Below are positions 34,801-63,862 of a DNA stretch of 64,000 bases, in pieces. The position numbers and the translations under genes are program-made. The DNA is taken from the NCBI RefSeq assembly GCF_030687835.1, contig NZ_CP117449.1:2604001-2668000 (forward strand), in the 5' to 3' direction. The stretch is from Pseudomonas hefeiensis. GTDB taxonomy: Bacteria > Pseudomonadota > Gammaproteobacteria > Pseudomonadales > Pseudomonadaceae. The notes under the pieces were generated by a model that saw only the letters and a program-made list of their open reading frames with translations, was not told the origin of the DNA and did no database searches. Numbering within the stretch: position 1 is the first letter of the stretch; the number at the start of each line of letters is the position of its first letter.

Positions 34801-37800
34801 CGCTGACTCGCCGCCGAGGTTGGCCGTGTCGTCGAGCACATACCAGGCCACCAGTTGCAATGCCCCGCGGGCGTCGGGCAGTGCCAGCACCGCCGCGCTG
34901 TCCACCGCCGGGTGTTGCATCAGGCGGTTTTCGATCTCGCCCAGCTCAATGCGGTGGCCACGAATCTTCACTTGCTGGTCGCGACGGCCGAGGTATTCGA
35001 TCACGCCATCGGCGTGCATCCGGCCGATGTCACCGCTGCGATACAGCCGCGCATCGGCCTGGAACGGGTGCGGAACAAAGGCTTCGCGGGTGCGTTGCGG
35101 GTCGCGCAGGTAGCCGCGACCGACGCCGACACCACCGATGCACAATTCGCCGGGCACACCGACAGGGACCAGGCGCAGCGCCGAGTCGAGCACGAACACC
35201 TGGTTATTGGCGGTCGGCTTGCCGATGGGCATGTGCAGGCAATCGTCGGCGGGCGCTTCGGTGATGGGGTAGAAGGCAACGTCGTCCGAGCATTCGGCGG
35301 GACCGTAGGCGTTCATCAACGGGATCGCCGGGAAGCGGGCGAACCAGTCCCGCGCCAGGGCCGGCGGCAATGCCTCACCGGTGGGCAGGAGCCAGCGCAG
35401 GCTCGCCAGGCTGTGGTGCGCCTGGCTTTCCTGGAGCATGCCGCGAATCAGCGCCGGCACGGTTTCCAGCAGGGTCAATTGCTGATCTTGAACCGCATCG
35501 AGCAGGGCCACCGGGTCGTGGGCCTGGGCATCGGGAAGAATGTGCACAGTGGCACCGAACAGCGGCGCGGCGAGGAACTGCCACACGCTGATATCGAACG
35601 CCGCCGAAGCCGTCTGGGCAATCCGGTCGTGCTCACCCAGGCCCAGGCTCGGGACTTTGCCGAACATGTTGTTGAGCATCCCGCGTTGTTCGACCATCAC
35701 ACCTTTGGGCGTGCCGGTGGAGCCCGAGGTGAAGATCACGTAGGCCAGTTGATCGGGGTTGTGCGCATAGCTGACCGGCGGCTGTTCACGGCCTTGCCAG
35801 AGCGCCTGGGCGATCAGGCAGGTGGGTTGCTGGCGCATCTGCGGCAGGACGTTGTCCAGCGTCGAGCTTGCGTGCTCGCAGACCAGCAACAGCGGCGCTT
35901 CGCCCAGGTCCAGCAACTCCGCCAGGCGTGCGTGAGGCTGTTGGATATCCAAGGCCTGGAACGCGGCACCGGCCTTGAGCGTGGCGATCATCATCGTCAG
36001 CAAGGTCAGGCCACGCTCAGCGAACAGCGCCACCAGGGTTTCCGGGCCGGCACCGGCGGCTTGCAGCGCATGGGCGATGCTGTTGGCGCGGCGGTCCAGT
36101 TCGGCGTAGGTCAGCGATTGTCCCTGGCATACGGCAGCGAGGTGTTGCGAGCGACTGCGCACTTGTTCGGCGAACAGCGCCGCATAGCCGCGTTCCAGCG
36201 GGAAGGCGACGTCGCTGCGATTGCAGTCGATCTGCAACTGCCGGCGTTCCGCCTCGGGCAGCATGTGCAGGCTGCCCAGTGGCGCCTGCGGCGTCTCCAG
36301 CATGCCCGAAAGCAGCTGCACCAAATGGCCGAGCATGCGCTGCACGGTGTCAGTGCTGAAACGCATGCTGTCGTAGGACAGGCGAATGCCCAGGCGGTCG
36401 CCGGGGTACAGCACAACCGTCATCGGGAAGTTGGTGTGCACGCGGTCTTCATAGATGTCGATGCTGAAGGCATCCAGTTGCACGCTGCTGATGTCCAGCG
36501 GCGCGTTCTCGAACACCACCAGGCTGTCGAACAACTGCTGCCCGCGCGGCACCTGGCTGCAACGCTGGATGTCCACCAGTGACGCGCTTTCGTGTTCGCG
36601 CAATTGCGCGTTGTGGGACAGCAGCGCCTGCAACCAGTCGGCCACTGGCACCTCTGGGTCGACATCGATGCGCAGTGGCAAGCTGTTGATGAACAACCCG
36701 ACCATTTCTTCTACACCGGCAAGGTCCGTCGGGCGGCCGGCGACGGTTACGCCGAACAGCACATCGCGGTTGCCGCTGTAGCGCGACAGCAACAGCGCCC
36801 AGGCGCCCTGGATCCAGGTGTTGGGTGTCAGTTGGTATTGCTGGCACAGCTGCTGCAGACGCTGGGTCTGGGCGATGCTCAGGGTCTGGTCGAAGTCGCC
36901 AACCTGTTCCGGTGCCTGCTCCGGGCGCGCTACGGGGCTGTCCACATGAAGTGGCGTCGGTTCGCTGAAGCCGGCCATTTCGGCCTGCCAGAACGCGTGG
37001 GCGGCGGCCATGTCATGGCGCTCCAGCCAACTCATGTAGCCGCGGAACGAGCGCAGGCGCGCACGGGCCACCGGCTCCTGGCGCACGATGGCCTGGTAGA
37101 TCGCCAGCAGGTCTTCCATCAGCAGGCCGAAGCACCAGGCGTCGGTCAGGATGTGGTGGAAGCTGCGCACCACGGCGAAGCGTCGCTCATCGAGTTGGAA
37201 CACCCGCAGGTGGGTCAGTGGCGCACACGCCATGTCGAAACCTTGCAGGCGCTGTGCTTCGAGGGCCTGGTCCATCGCCAGGCGCTGCTGGTCTTCGTCG
37301 AGATGGCGCAGGTCCTGCCAGTCGAACGCCCGATGGGTTTGGCGGTACACGCATTGCAGCGGCTCATGGTCGTCTTGCCACCAGAAGGCGGTGCGCATCA
37401 TCGGATGGCGCTCGAGGAACAGTTGCCAAGCCGCTTCCATCGCCGGGCGTTGCAATACCCCATCCCAGCTGTAGCGTTGTTGCATCAGGTAGATGCCGCT
37501 GTGGGGTTGCAACAGGGTGTGCAACAGCATGCCCTGTTGCATCGACGAGAGCGGGTAGACGTCTTCGATGTTCGACCAGTCCAGCGGTTCGGATGCCAGG
37601 GTTTCCGCTTGCTTGTGGCACAGCGCAAATGCCTGGCTGGCAGGACGCAGGTCGGCTGCGCTGGCCAATCCGGCGAGTTCGCTCAAGCGTTGTGCAAGGC
37701 GCGGTGCCCAGTCGGCGGCGAGGGTGCCCTGGCTGCGCAGGTGCAGGCAGCCATCCTGCCACCAGGCGTCCAGGGTCAGCGGGCAAGTCGAAGCTGTCGC

Positions 37801-40800
37801 GGGGCTTGCGGCTTCGACCTGGGCCAGGATGCCACGCGCTTCGCGATGGCTGTCGAGGTTGCCAAGCCAGCGAATGGCCACTGATGCCGCCGGCAGCTCA
37901 CGCAACGGTTCTTGCAGGTAGGTGTTGTCCGACAGGTAGCGCAAGGCACCATAGTCGACGCCATGTTGCGGGTAGGCGCGCATCTGCGCGGTCAGGGCCT
38001 GCAAGCGTTGCAGCAGGCTGTCGCCTTCGGGCTGGAGGAAATACGGCACCGCCAGGGCCAATGGCCCCATGATGCGTGCCGGGTCGAGGTCGGCCACGGC
38101 AATCGGCGCATCCACCGGCAGACGCTCGGCGTTCGGCCGGGCAGCGTGCATGCTCAGCGCAACCAGGCCATTGCCGCACAGTTCACGGCACTGTTCGACC
38201 ACGGCAGCGGCCAACAGGCTGTTCCAGTCCAGTTGCAGCACTTCGCCCAGGCGCTTGAGTTCACCTGAGGTGGTGGCCGCCAGGGTCTGCTCGACCATGC
38301 TGGCGGGCTGCTGGCTGTCAGGCAGTTGCAGCGTTTCCACGCCGGCGTATTGCAGCCAGTGTTCCCAGGCGTCGTCCAGGGCATCGCCCTGTGCATAGGC
38401 CTGCTGGTGCCGCGTCCACTGGGTGAAATCGCCACCGGTGTAGGACAGGCGCACCGGCCGCTGATAGCGCAGTTGCGCCAAGGCCAGGTTGAGGTCCGTC
38501 AGCAGCAGCGACCAGGATGCTTCGTCCAGGCACAACGGATGAGCGGCCAGCAGTAGGGCGTGCTTGCCGTCCACCTGCAGCAGGCGGGCATGCAGGGTTT
38601 GGCCGGCGTCCAGTTCCAGCGCGTCGACACCAGCCTGGGCCAGGGCTTGCAGTTGCATCGGGGCGCAGGCCTCTAGTTTTTCGGTGGCGATGACCCGGGG
38701 CCTTGGCCGCGACCAGCACCCGTTGCTGCCACTGGCCCTCCGGCAGGGCCTTGAGCGCCAGGCGCAGGGCTTGGTGGTGTTGCTGCAAGGCGGCGATGGC
38801 CTGGCTCAGCAGCTCGCTGTCGATGGCCTGGGTCAGCGCCACGCAACGCCAGGTGGCGTGCAACGGCCCTTGTTGCAGGCGCGCCAGTTGCCCGGCAGCC
38901 AGCGGCAGTTCATAGCCATCGGTAATGGCTTGCGCCACGCCATGGCTGGCATCGGCGCCCAGCACCCGGGCGATATCGGCGATGGTACGGTTTTCGAAGA
39001 GCTGGCGGGGCGTGAGTTTCAGCCCTTGCTGGTTGGCCCGGGCAATGATCTGCAAGTTGATGATCGAGTCGCCGCCCAGGGCGAAGAAGTTGTCATGCAC
39101 GCCGACACGTTCCAGCTTCAGTACGTCCTGCCAGATGGCGGCCAGTTGCGCTTCGACTTCATTGCGCGGGGCGACATGGGTGGCGCTGTCGTCCGTGGGT
39201 TTTTGCGGAAGCGGCAAGCGCTGGACATCGACCTTGCCGTTACGGGTCAGGGGCAGTTCGTCGAGGGTGATGAAGTGTGCCGGCACCATGTAGTCCGGCA
39301 CCCGCGCGCCCAGGTCATTGCGCAGCTTGGTGGCGGACAGCGACTGGCTGGCGACCAGGTAGGCCACCAGGCGCAGGCTGCCGTCCAGGTCCACGGCGCG
39401 GACCAGCGCCTGTTCGATCAGCGGTGACAAGCGCTTGAGCTGCGCTTCGACTTCGCCCAGCTCCAGGCGATTGCCACGGATCTTGATCTGGCTGTCGACC
39501 CGGCCGAGGAACGCCAGTTGGCCGTCCACTTGCCAGCGCACGCGGTCGCCAGTGCGATACCAGCGTTGCTGATCCGCGTCGAGATGGAAGCGTTCGGCGG
39601 TCAGGTCCGGGCGGTGCAGGTAACCCCGGGCCAGGGCGCCGTTGATCAGCAGCTCACCGGATACCCCAGTGGGCACCAGGCGACCGTTGGCATCGACCAC
39701 TTGCAGTTGACGGTTCGGCAGCGGCCGGCCAAGGGCAATGCTGCGCAGGCCCACCGGCAACTCGCTGGCAATCGCCCCGACCGTCGCTTCGCTCGGCCCA
39801 TAGTGGTTGAACACCCTGAGCCCTGGCGCCAGCCGGTTGACCTGTTCCAGCAGCGCCGGGCTGAGGGCGTCGCCACCGAAGATCAGCAGGGCGCGGGGCA
39901 ACAGGCGGGCGTCGGGCAACGCCTGCAACAGGCCGGCCAGATGGCTGGGGGTGATCTTCAGCACATCCACCGGCTGTTGCTCGAAGAGTTCGGTCAGTGC
40001 CAGGGGGCTGAAACCGCTTTCTTCATCCACCAGCAACAGGCTGGCGCCGCTGCACAGGGCGCCGAACAGTTGGGTGTGGCCGAGGTCGGCGGCAATGCTG
40101 GACAGCAAACCGTAGCGAGCCGCCGACGGCGGGTTGAGCACTGCGTGTACGGCCGTCAGGTAGTCGACGATGGACCGGTGCTCGACCACCACACCCTTGG
40201 GGGTACCGGTGGAGCCCGAGGTGTAGATCACGTAGGCGGCATCGGTCGGGCTGTGGGTCACGGCCGGTGGCGTGTCTGGCTGGGAGGCGATGGTCTCGGC
40301 CTGTTCCGCCAGCCACAGTGTCGGCGTGTGCTCGGCCAGGCCTTTGAGCAGGGGCGAGGCGCTGGCACCGATCAGCAGCGCGGCGCGGCTGTCCACCAGC
40401 ACGTCGGCCAGGCGCCCGGCAGGCTGCTTGAGGTCCAGCGGCAGATAGGCGGCGCCGGCCTTGAGGGTGGCCAGCAGGGCAATCACGAACTCGGCGCTGC
40501 GTTCCAGGGCCAGTGCCACCACGCTGTCGTGGCCGATGCCCTGGGCACGCAAGTACTGGCTGAGGCGGTTGGCTTGCTGGTCCAGTTCACGGTAGGTCAG
40601 GGCGACCTGAGGGTCGCGGACCGCCAACTGGTCCGGGTGGGCGGCCACTTGTTGTTCGAAGCGCTGGTGCAGGCACGCAGGGGGCACCGGCAGTTGCACA
40701 CCGCGCCCCTGCACGAGCAGTTGCTGGCGTTCTTCGGGGCTCAGCCACGTAAGCTCGCTGACCCGGCACTGCGCGTGGGCCGTCATCGCCAACAGGATCG

Positions 40801-42100
40801 CGCGCAGTTGTGCCGACAACACGGCGACCTCGGCATCGCTGAAGCGACTGCGGTCGTAGCTGATCAGGTAGTGCAGTTGTTTGTCCGGCACCACGATCAG
40901 CGACAACGGGAAGTGGTTGCGGCCTTGGGTGAGGGTAATGCCGTCGACTTGCTGGTCGCTGCTCGGGGCACTGAAACTCAAGCCGCCGGTGTCCTGGTTG
41001 AGCGCGTCGGTGACGGGGAAGTTTTCGAACACCAGGATCGAGTCGAACAGCGCCTGTTCCGCGGCGATGCGCGTCATCGACTTGAGCTTGCCCAGCGGCA
41101 AATAGGCGTGGTGGCGCAGATCGCTGTTGGTTTGCTGCAAGTGCTGCAGCCAGTCCACCAGGGTTGGCTCATCGGCCCATTGCACGCGCAGCGGCAACGT
41201 ATTAATGAACAGCCCGACGGTGCTGTCCACCGCCGCCATGTTCTCCGGACGCCCGGCAACGGTGACGCCATAGACCACGTCGTCACGCCCGGCGTGTTGG
41301 CCCAGCAGCAGTGCCCAGGCGCCCTGGATCAGCGTGTTGATGGTCAGGTCATGCTGGCGGGCGAAGTTTGCCAACTGCTCGGTTTCGCTGGCCGTCAGCA
41401 GACTTTCCCGCTCGGCGAACGGCGCCCCTGCCGGTGCCGACTGGCGTACGGAGAAGCTGGGCAGCGGGGTCGGCTCGCTGACGTCCTGCAACTGTTCGCG
41501 CCAGAAGCCTTCGGTGGCGGCCATGTCCTGTTCCGCCAGCCAGGCAATGTAATCGCGATAAGGGCGGGTCGGCGCCAGGTCGGCGGAGCGGCCATGGGCT
41601 TGTTCGTAGTACAGCGCCAGCCACTCCTGGACGGCGATGCCGACGCTCCAGCCGTCCATGAGAATATGATGGAAGGTCCAGATCAGGTGCCAGCGCTCAG
41701 GTGCCAGGCGCACCAGACATACGCGCATCAGCGGCGAGTCATTCAGCTCCAGGGGCTGCGCCCGCTGCTCCAGTGTCAACTGTTCCAGCGCGGCCTGCGG
41801 TTCGGTGCGGTCTTGCCAGTCCAGTTCGGTCAGGGGCAATGGCACGTCCTGTTGCACTACCTGATAGGCATCGTCCAGTTCTTCCCAGAGAAACGCACTG
41901 CGCAGCACGGCGTGGCGCTGCATCAGCGCCTGCCAGGCACCGCGAAACGCGCTCAGTTGCAGCGGGCCGTTCATGTCCAGGCTCAACTGCTGGTAATACA
42001 CCCGCGAATCCGGTTCATAGACGCTGTGGAACAACAGACCGTGCTGGGTCGGCGAAAGGGAGTAGATGTCTTCGATGTTGTTCATGCTTGCTTGGTCCAT
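31879..42100 (-). CDS. NRPS: C-A(Asp)-T-(dead E-like)-C-A(Dab)-T-C-TauD hydroxylase, with one frameshift
   Basis: About 3406 residues when one extra G in GGGG at 38697-38700 is removed; the corrected length is then a multiple of three. Domains are C (HHILMDG, ~143), A (code DLTKIGHVGK, Asp), T with GGDS (~1010), then an epimerase-like domain whose HHxxxDG reads HPLCLDE (~1190) and which keeps GVDYGALRYL. C (HHILTDA, ~1650), A (DIWELTADDK-like, Dab), T (GGHSLL) and C (HHIATDA, ~2720) follow. From ~3065 to the end is a TauD/SyrP-like Fe(II)/2-oxoglutarate hydroxylase with HNE (~3171) and a distal His in LVAHARDPFEGE. It makes residues 6 and 7. I chose ATG 42100; 42085 is an alternative. Confidence 0.9.
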
Positions 42101-42139
42101 TTCAAAGTCTTGAAACTCAAGTGAGTCGATCAATGCGCC

Positions 42140-42160
42140 GCGCAGGTCTCAGACCTGCGC
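42140..42160. repeat. Perfect intergenic hairpin between two NRPS genes
   Basis: GCGCAGGTCT (42140-42149), one C, then AGACCTGCGC (42151-42160). This is a 10-bp perfect inverted repeat in the 75-bp gap between NRPS stop and start codons. The loop is too short for a normal hairpin, so a few base pairs must open. It may affect translation or mRNA stability, or bind a protein dimer. Confidence 0.6.
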
Positions 42161-42175
42161 AGGCGGCGTCGCTCG

Positions 42176-56122
<13,947 letters not shown>

Positions 56123-56180
56123 TGCAAGGGTCCTGCGTAAATAGGGGCGACGGTGATGGCGTGGTGACGAGAGGCGCCGC

Positions 56181-59249
<3,069 letters not shown>

Positions 59250-59354
59250 CTCGACTGGAAAAGGGCTTGAGCCTGGATCACCGCACAGACGCCGGGGCTT
59301 GCTGGACTCGTGTCAGGCAAGCCGCCGGCGAACGGCGGGTGGACCCGTTGAATG

Positions 59355-60401
59355 TCAGACAGCACCGTCGCTCGACAGCAGGGCTTCAGCCATGCCGGTC
59401 ATGATGGCGCGCTTGCCGGTAAAGGGTTCGCGGCCGTGCACGGCGAGCATGTTGTCGATGAACAACACGTCCCCCTGTTGCCAACTGAAGCGCACCAGCG
59501 AGTCGAGGTAGGCCGCGCGTAGCGACTCCAGAACCTGCGGCTCGATCGGTTCGCCATCGCCGTAAAAGGTGTTGGTGGGCAGGTCGAGGTCGTTGAAGTT
59601 GCTTAGCAGCGAATCGCGGATTCGCTCGGGCAGGGTGCTGATGTGGAAGAACGTGGCATGGTTGAACCAGACCTCTTCGCCGGTGCGCGGGTGGCGCACC
59701 ACGGCCGGCCCGCGTTGGCGGGTGCGCAGGCGATTGTTGTCTTTCCATTCCACGTCGATGCCGACGCTGGCGCAGTAGGCCTCTACTTCGCGGCGGTCTT
59801 CGGACTGGAAAACGCTCTGCCACGGCAGGCCGAAACCATCGCCGTAGTTGCGCACGTACAGCACGCCTTTCTCCCGGAACCGCGCTTGGATCTGCGGGCT
59901 GATCTTGGCCTTTACGGCGCGGGTCGAGCCGATCGGGGTTTCACCGCCGGTCTCGGACGGCAGTTGGCAGTAGAAGAACAGCCGCAGCGGGAAGCGCGGC
60001 GAGTAGGAGTGCTCGTTGTGGGGGAAAATCATCTGGTCGGCCGGGTAGTCGGTCGAGGTGTAGATGTTGCCGCCGACCCGTGTCCGGGGCGAGGCGCGGA
60101 ACATGTATTCCAGCGCTCCGGGGGAGAGGGCGGCGATCACCTGGTCGAACTGCTCGACGGACGCGACGTTGAAGCCGCGAAACAGCAGGGCGCCGTATTC
60201 CAGCAGTTTTTTTTCCAGCGACTCGCGTTCACGGGCGGCCCAGGCGATCAGGTCAACGCCGCTGACCGCCGGCTCGATCACCAGAGGCAGGGCGTGGTCC
60301 GGGCTGAGCAGGCGCTCGGTGACCAACTGTTGTTCCGAGACGTTCATGGCTTTGCGACGCACGGCGCCAAGGGCGCGTGGCGATGGGGGCACGATAGACA
60401 T
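59355..60401 (-). CDS. TauD/SyrP-like Fe(II)/2-oxoglutarate amino-acid beta-hydroxylase
   Basis: A 348-residue stand-alone dioxygenase of the SyrP/TauD group that hydroxylates the beta carbon of a carrier-bound residue. Metal ligands are His and Glu in IFPHNEHSYSPRF and the distal His in LAVHGREPFTGKR. The Arg-containing segment after it would bind 2-oxoglutarate. GALLFRGFN near the N-terminus is typical. I chose ATG 60401 (MSIVPPSPRALG); the frame is open upstream but overlaps the previous gene. It lies 17 bp after the FAAL-ACP-C gene and 105 bp before the I-A-T gene, so by position it likely serves residue 1 (His). It could instead act on Asp. Confidence 0.92.
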   Translation of the reverse strand: MSIVPPSPRALGAVRRKAMNVSEQQLVTERLLSPDHALPLVIEPAVSGVDLIAWAARERESLEKKLLEYGALLFRGFNVASVEQFDQVIAALSPGALEYMFRASPRTRVGGNIYTSTDYPADQMIFPHNEHSYSPRFPLRLFFYCQLPSETGGETPIGSTRAVKAKISPQIQARFREKGVLYVRNYGDGFGLPWQSVFQSEDRREVEAYCASVGIDVEWKDNNRLRTRQRGPAVVRHPRTGEEVWFNHATFFHISTLPERIRDSLLSNFNDLDLPTNTFYGDGEPIEPQVLESLRAAYLDSLVRFSWQQGDVLFIDNMLAVHGREPFTGKRAIMTGMAEALLSSDGAV

Positions 60402-60418
60402 AACGGCATCCGACTCGG

Positions 60419-63400
60419 TTAAAGGGACAAGGAGCGACGTTTGGCTTGCATCATCTGGCTGCGACCGGCCTGCGCCTGGGATTGTTGTCGCTCCCGGGCA
60501 AAGGCCTGATCCCAGCTGTCGATGCGTTCGGCCAGTGCCGGCAACGGCTCGTCCAGCAGGCTGTGCATCTGCTCCAGCAGGCGCGTCCACAGGTGTTGCA
60601 GGCGCGCGGCACGGTCGCGGTCGAAGTATTCGCCGCGATACTTGAGGGTCGCGGCGAGGCCTTCGCCGCCATGCACGAGGTCGAGCACCAAGTGGAAATC
60701 CCCCGGTGCCTGGGCCACGTCCAGCGCGGACAACTGCGCACCAGCGATGGCGGTCGGGGTCACCCGTGACGGTTGATAGTTGAGCTTGACCTGGAACAGT
60801 GGCGAGTGACCGGTGCGGCGCTGCGGCGCGAGGGCCGAGACCACCAGATCGAAAGGCAGGCCTTGATGGGCATAGGCCAGGCGCGACTCATCGCGAACCT
60901 GCTCAAGGAAACTGGTCAGGGTCGCTTCGCCGCGCACGTCACAGCGCAGGGTTAACTGGTTGACGAAGAAACCGATGACGTCGTTGTGTTCTGCCAGCGG
61001 CCGGCCGCTGACGTCGGTGCCCAGCAGGAATTGCTGCTGGCCGCCCAGTTGCTTGAGCACCAGTTGGTAGCTGGCCAGCAACAGCATGAACAACGTCATG
61101 CCTTGCTCGCGGGCCAGCGCTGCCAATCGCTCGCAGTTGGCCTGGGGCACGTTGAAGTCCAGGCTGTGTTCGCCCGGGGCCTGGCCGCTGCCACCCAGTT
61201 CCAACGTTTGCGGCATGCCGGCCAGGTGTTCGCGCCAGAAGTCCTGCTCGATGGCGATCCGCTGTTCGCTCCAGTGCCGGGCTTCCCATTGGGCGAAATC
61301 GAGGTATTGCCCCGGGAGCGGGGCGTCCGCCGCCCCCGCCAGTTCCGCCAACAATATTTGCGCCGAGCGTCCGTCGAAGGCGATGTGGTGCAGGGTCAGC
61401 AGCAGGTCGTGCTGCTGGTCATGTTGGCTGAGTAACTGCGCTTGCAGCAGCGGGCCTGCTTGCAGATCGACAGGGGTAGCGTGTTCTTGGGCCAGGCATT
61501 CGTTCAGCGTGTGCTGTTGCTGCGCTTGGTTCTGCTCACGCACATCATGATGGACCAGCGCTACCGCCGTAGGCGGCAACACCTGTTGTTGTGGGCCATC
61601 GACACCGTCGTGATACACCGTGCGCAACACGCCGTGACGCTCGACCAGCGTGTTCAGGCGCAGGGCCAGCGTCTCGATGTCCAGCGGACCTTGCAGGCGC
61701 AGGTGCAACACCAGGTTGTGCCGGGTGTCGTCCGGGTTCAGTTGGCGCAGGAACCACAGGCGACGCTGGGCGAACGATTGATGCCCCTGACTGGGGTTGG
61801 CCTGCTCGGTTGGAGCTTCGGCCGTTGGCGTTGGCTCATTGAGGAAAGCGTGCAGGGCCAGCGCCCATTGCCCCAGTGTGGTTTCCCCGAACAGGTCCTG
61901 AATATCGAGGTTCCAGCCCAGGTCCCGGTGCAGGCGGGCGGCAAAGTCGGCCACGCCGATGGAGTCCAGACCCTGGCCAATCAGGCTGAGTTCGACGTGG
62001 GCGGAAAAATACGGATTGACCGCGTGCAGGGTCTGTTCCAGCCATTGCCGGCAAGCGGCTTGGGCCTGTTGCGGTGTTTCGGTCGCCAGGCGCTTGAGTC
62101 GGGCAAGGTCAAGGGGTTCGTCGTTCGAGGCCGGCGTTCCACCGCTCTGGGCGATGATGCTCAACGTGCCGGCGGCCAGTTGCTTGCGCGCACCTTGACG
62201 GGCGATCTTGCCGCTGGTGGTCATCGGGATGGTGCCGGCTTGCACCAGTACAATCTGGTCGATGCCACAGTCGGCGGCTTCGCGCACGGCGTTTTGCATC
62301 GACGCGAACAGCGCCGGGTGATGCGCCGGGTCGACGAACTTACGCTGCGGCTCGGCGACGATCACCAGTTTCTCGCGGCCCAGTGCCGGGTCGATTTCCG
62401 AAAAGGCGGCGATGCGTCCGGTACGGATGCCCGGCTCGGCGTCGGTAATGGCGAATTCGATGTCGTGGGGGTAGAGGTTGCGCCCCGTTGAGAATCAGCA
62501 GGTCCTTGAGCCGCCCGCAGATCACCACTTGGCCTTGGTGCATGAAACCCAGGTCGCCGGAGCGCAGGTACTGCTCCGATGAGCCGACAATCGACAATCC
62601 GTGCCTCAAAGGCCTCACGAGTGGCCTCGGGATTCTTCCAGTAGGATTCGGCGTTGCTCGGGCCCTTGAGCCAGACTTCGCCGATGTGATCGGCGGCGCA
62701 GCGTTCGAAGGTGTGCGGGTCGACGATGGCGATGCTGTGCAAGGCTTGCGGATAACCGCAGGCGACGAACTCCACCGCGGCGGCATCGGCAGCCGCCAGG
62801 GTCACGCGCCCGGTCTCCAGCACGGCTTTGTCCAGGCGCAGCACCACTGGCAGCGCATCGGCCGGCGTAGCGCTGACGCACAGCGTTGCTTCGGCCTGAC
62901 CATAACCGGGGCTGATGGCCAATGGGTTCAGGCCGCAGGCAGCAAAACGCTGGGCGAAGGCTTCCAGGGTGCCGGGGTGGATCGGCTCTGCACCGTTGAT
63001 CGCATGTTTCCAGGCGCTCAGGTCGAGCTGTGCGATCAGGTTGTCGCTGACCACACGGTTGCACAAGGCATAGGCGAAGTTGGGGGCGAAGCTGGCGGTG
63101 GCCCGGTAGCGACTCAGTGCCTGCAGCCAGGTCGATGGCGCATTGACGAAGGTCTGGGACGCCATCAGGTAGCACGGCATGCCGCTGTAGAGTGGGGCCA
63201 GCATGCCGCCGATCAGGCCCATGTCGTGGTACAGCGGCAGCCAGTTGACCATGGCGCCGTGCTCGTCGAAATCGTACGCCTGACGCATCAGTTCGACGTT
63301 GGCGATCAGGTTGCGCTGACGCACCTCGACGCCTTTTGGCGAGCCGGTAGAGCCTGAGGTGTATTGCAGGAAGGCCACGGTCGAACCGTCGATAGCCGGG

Positions 63401-63855
63401 CGTTGCCACTGGCTGGCCGATGCTGTGCCCAGGTGCTGGACGGTCAGCACATCGACGCGGCCCTCCACCAGATCCAGCAAACCTTCGCAATAATCCGCCG
63501 GTGCGAGAATCAACGCCGGCTCGGCATCCACCACCACGTTGCGGACGCGGTCGAGGTGGCGCGGTTTACGCGACGGCGGTGGAAACAACGGTACGGCAAT
63601 CAGCCCAGCATAGAGGCAGGCACAGAAAGCGCGGGCGTAGTCGAGGCTGCTGGGTAGCATCAACAGCACACGATCGCCCGGTGCATAACGCGCTTGCAGC
63701 GCGGCCGCCAGGGACTGGGAGTGCTCGTGCAGTTGGGCAAAGGTCAGGGTTTCGCCGATGTTGACACCGTCCGGCAAGAAATGCAGGGCAGCACGCTGAG
63801 GGAAGTGCCGGGCGTTGGCTTCCAGCACCTCGATCCAATGTTTGAATGAAAACAT
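60419..63855 (-). CDS. Lipo-initiation protein: fatty acyl-AMP ligase, ACP, condensation domain; two frame-breaking insertions
   Basis: Restored, this is about 1142 residues. The FAAL activates a fatty acid ([64 protein letters not shown] only after repair). It then has a carrier with GLDSIG and a starter condensation domain with HHIAFDG that would acylate residue 1. The frame is broken twice: a 7-bp tandem duplication CGACAAT at 62585-62598, and an extra C in CCCC at 62483-62486 (+ strand). Removing both restores one frame whose length is a multiple of three. As read, the ligase loses its C-terminal subdomain and the ACP-C part is out of frame. Start ATG 63855, 7 bp after the preceding stop. 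Confidence 0.88.
62585..62598. repeat. 7-bp tandem duplication breaking the FAAL frame
   Basis: CGACAATCGACAAT: two exact copies of CGACAAT. Deleting one copy rejoins FEARIVGSSEQYLRSGDLGF, the expected ligase sequence, in a single frame. Confidence 0.9.
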
Positions 63856-63862
63856 GTGCAAT

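Noticed and set aside
38318..38700. Separate NRPS proteins starting near 38658 and ending near 38318
   Set aside because: The two frames join into one continuous E-like domain when one G is removed at 38697-38700, so they are one gene.
60419..62365. Stand-alone ACP-condensation protein starting near 62365
   Set aside because: Its first residues are the C-terminal subdomain of the acyl-AMP ligase in a shifted frame; it is the rest of the FAAL gene.
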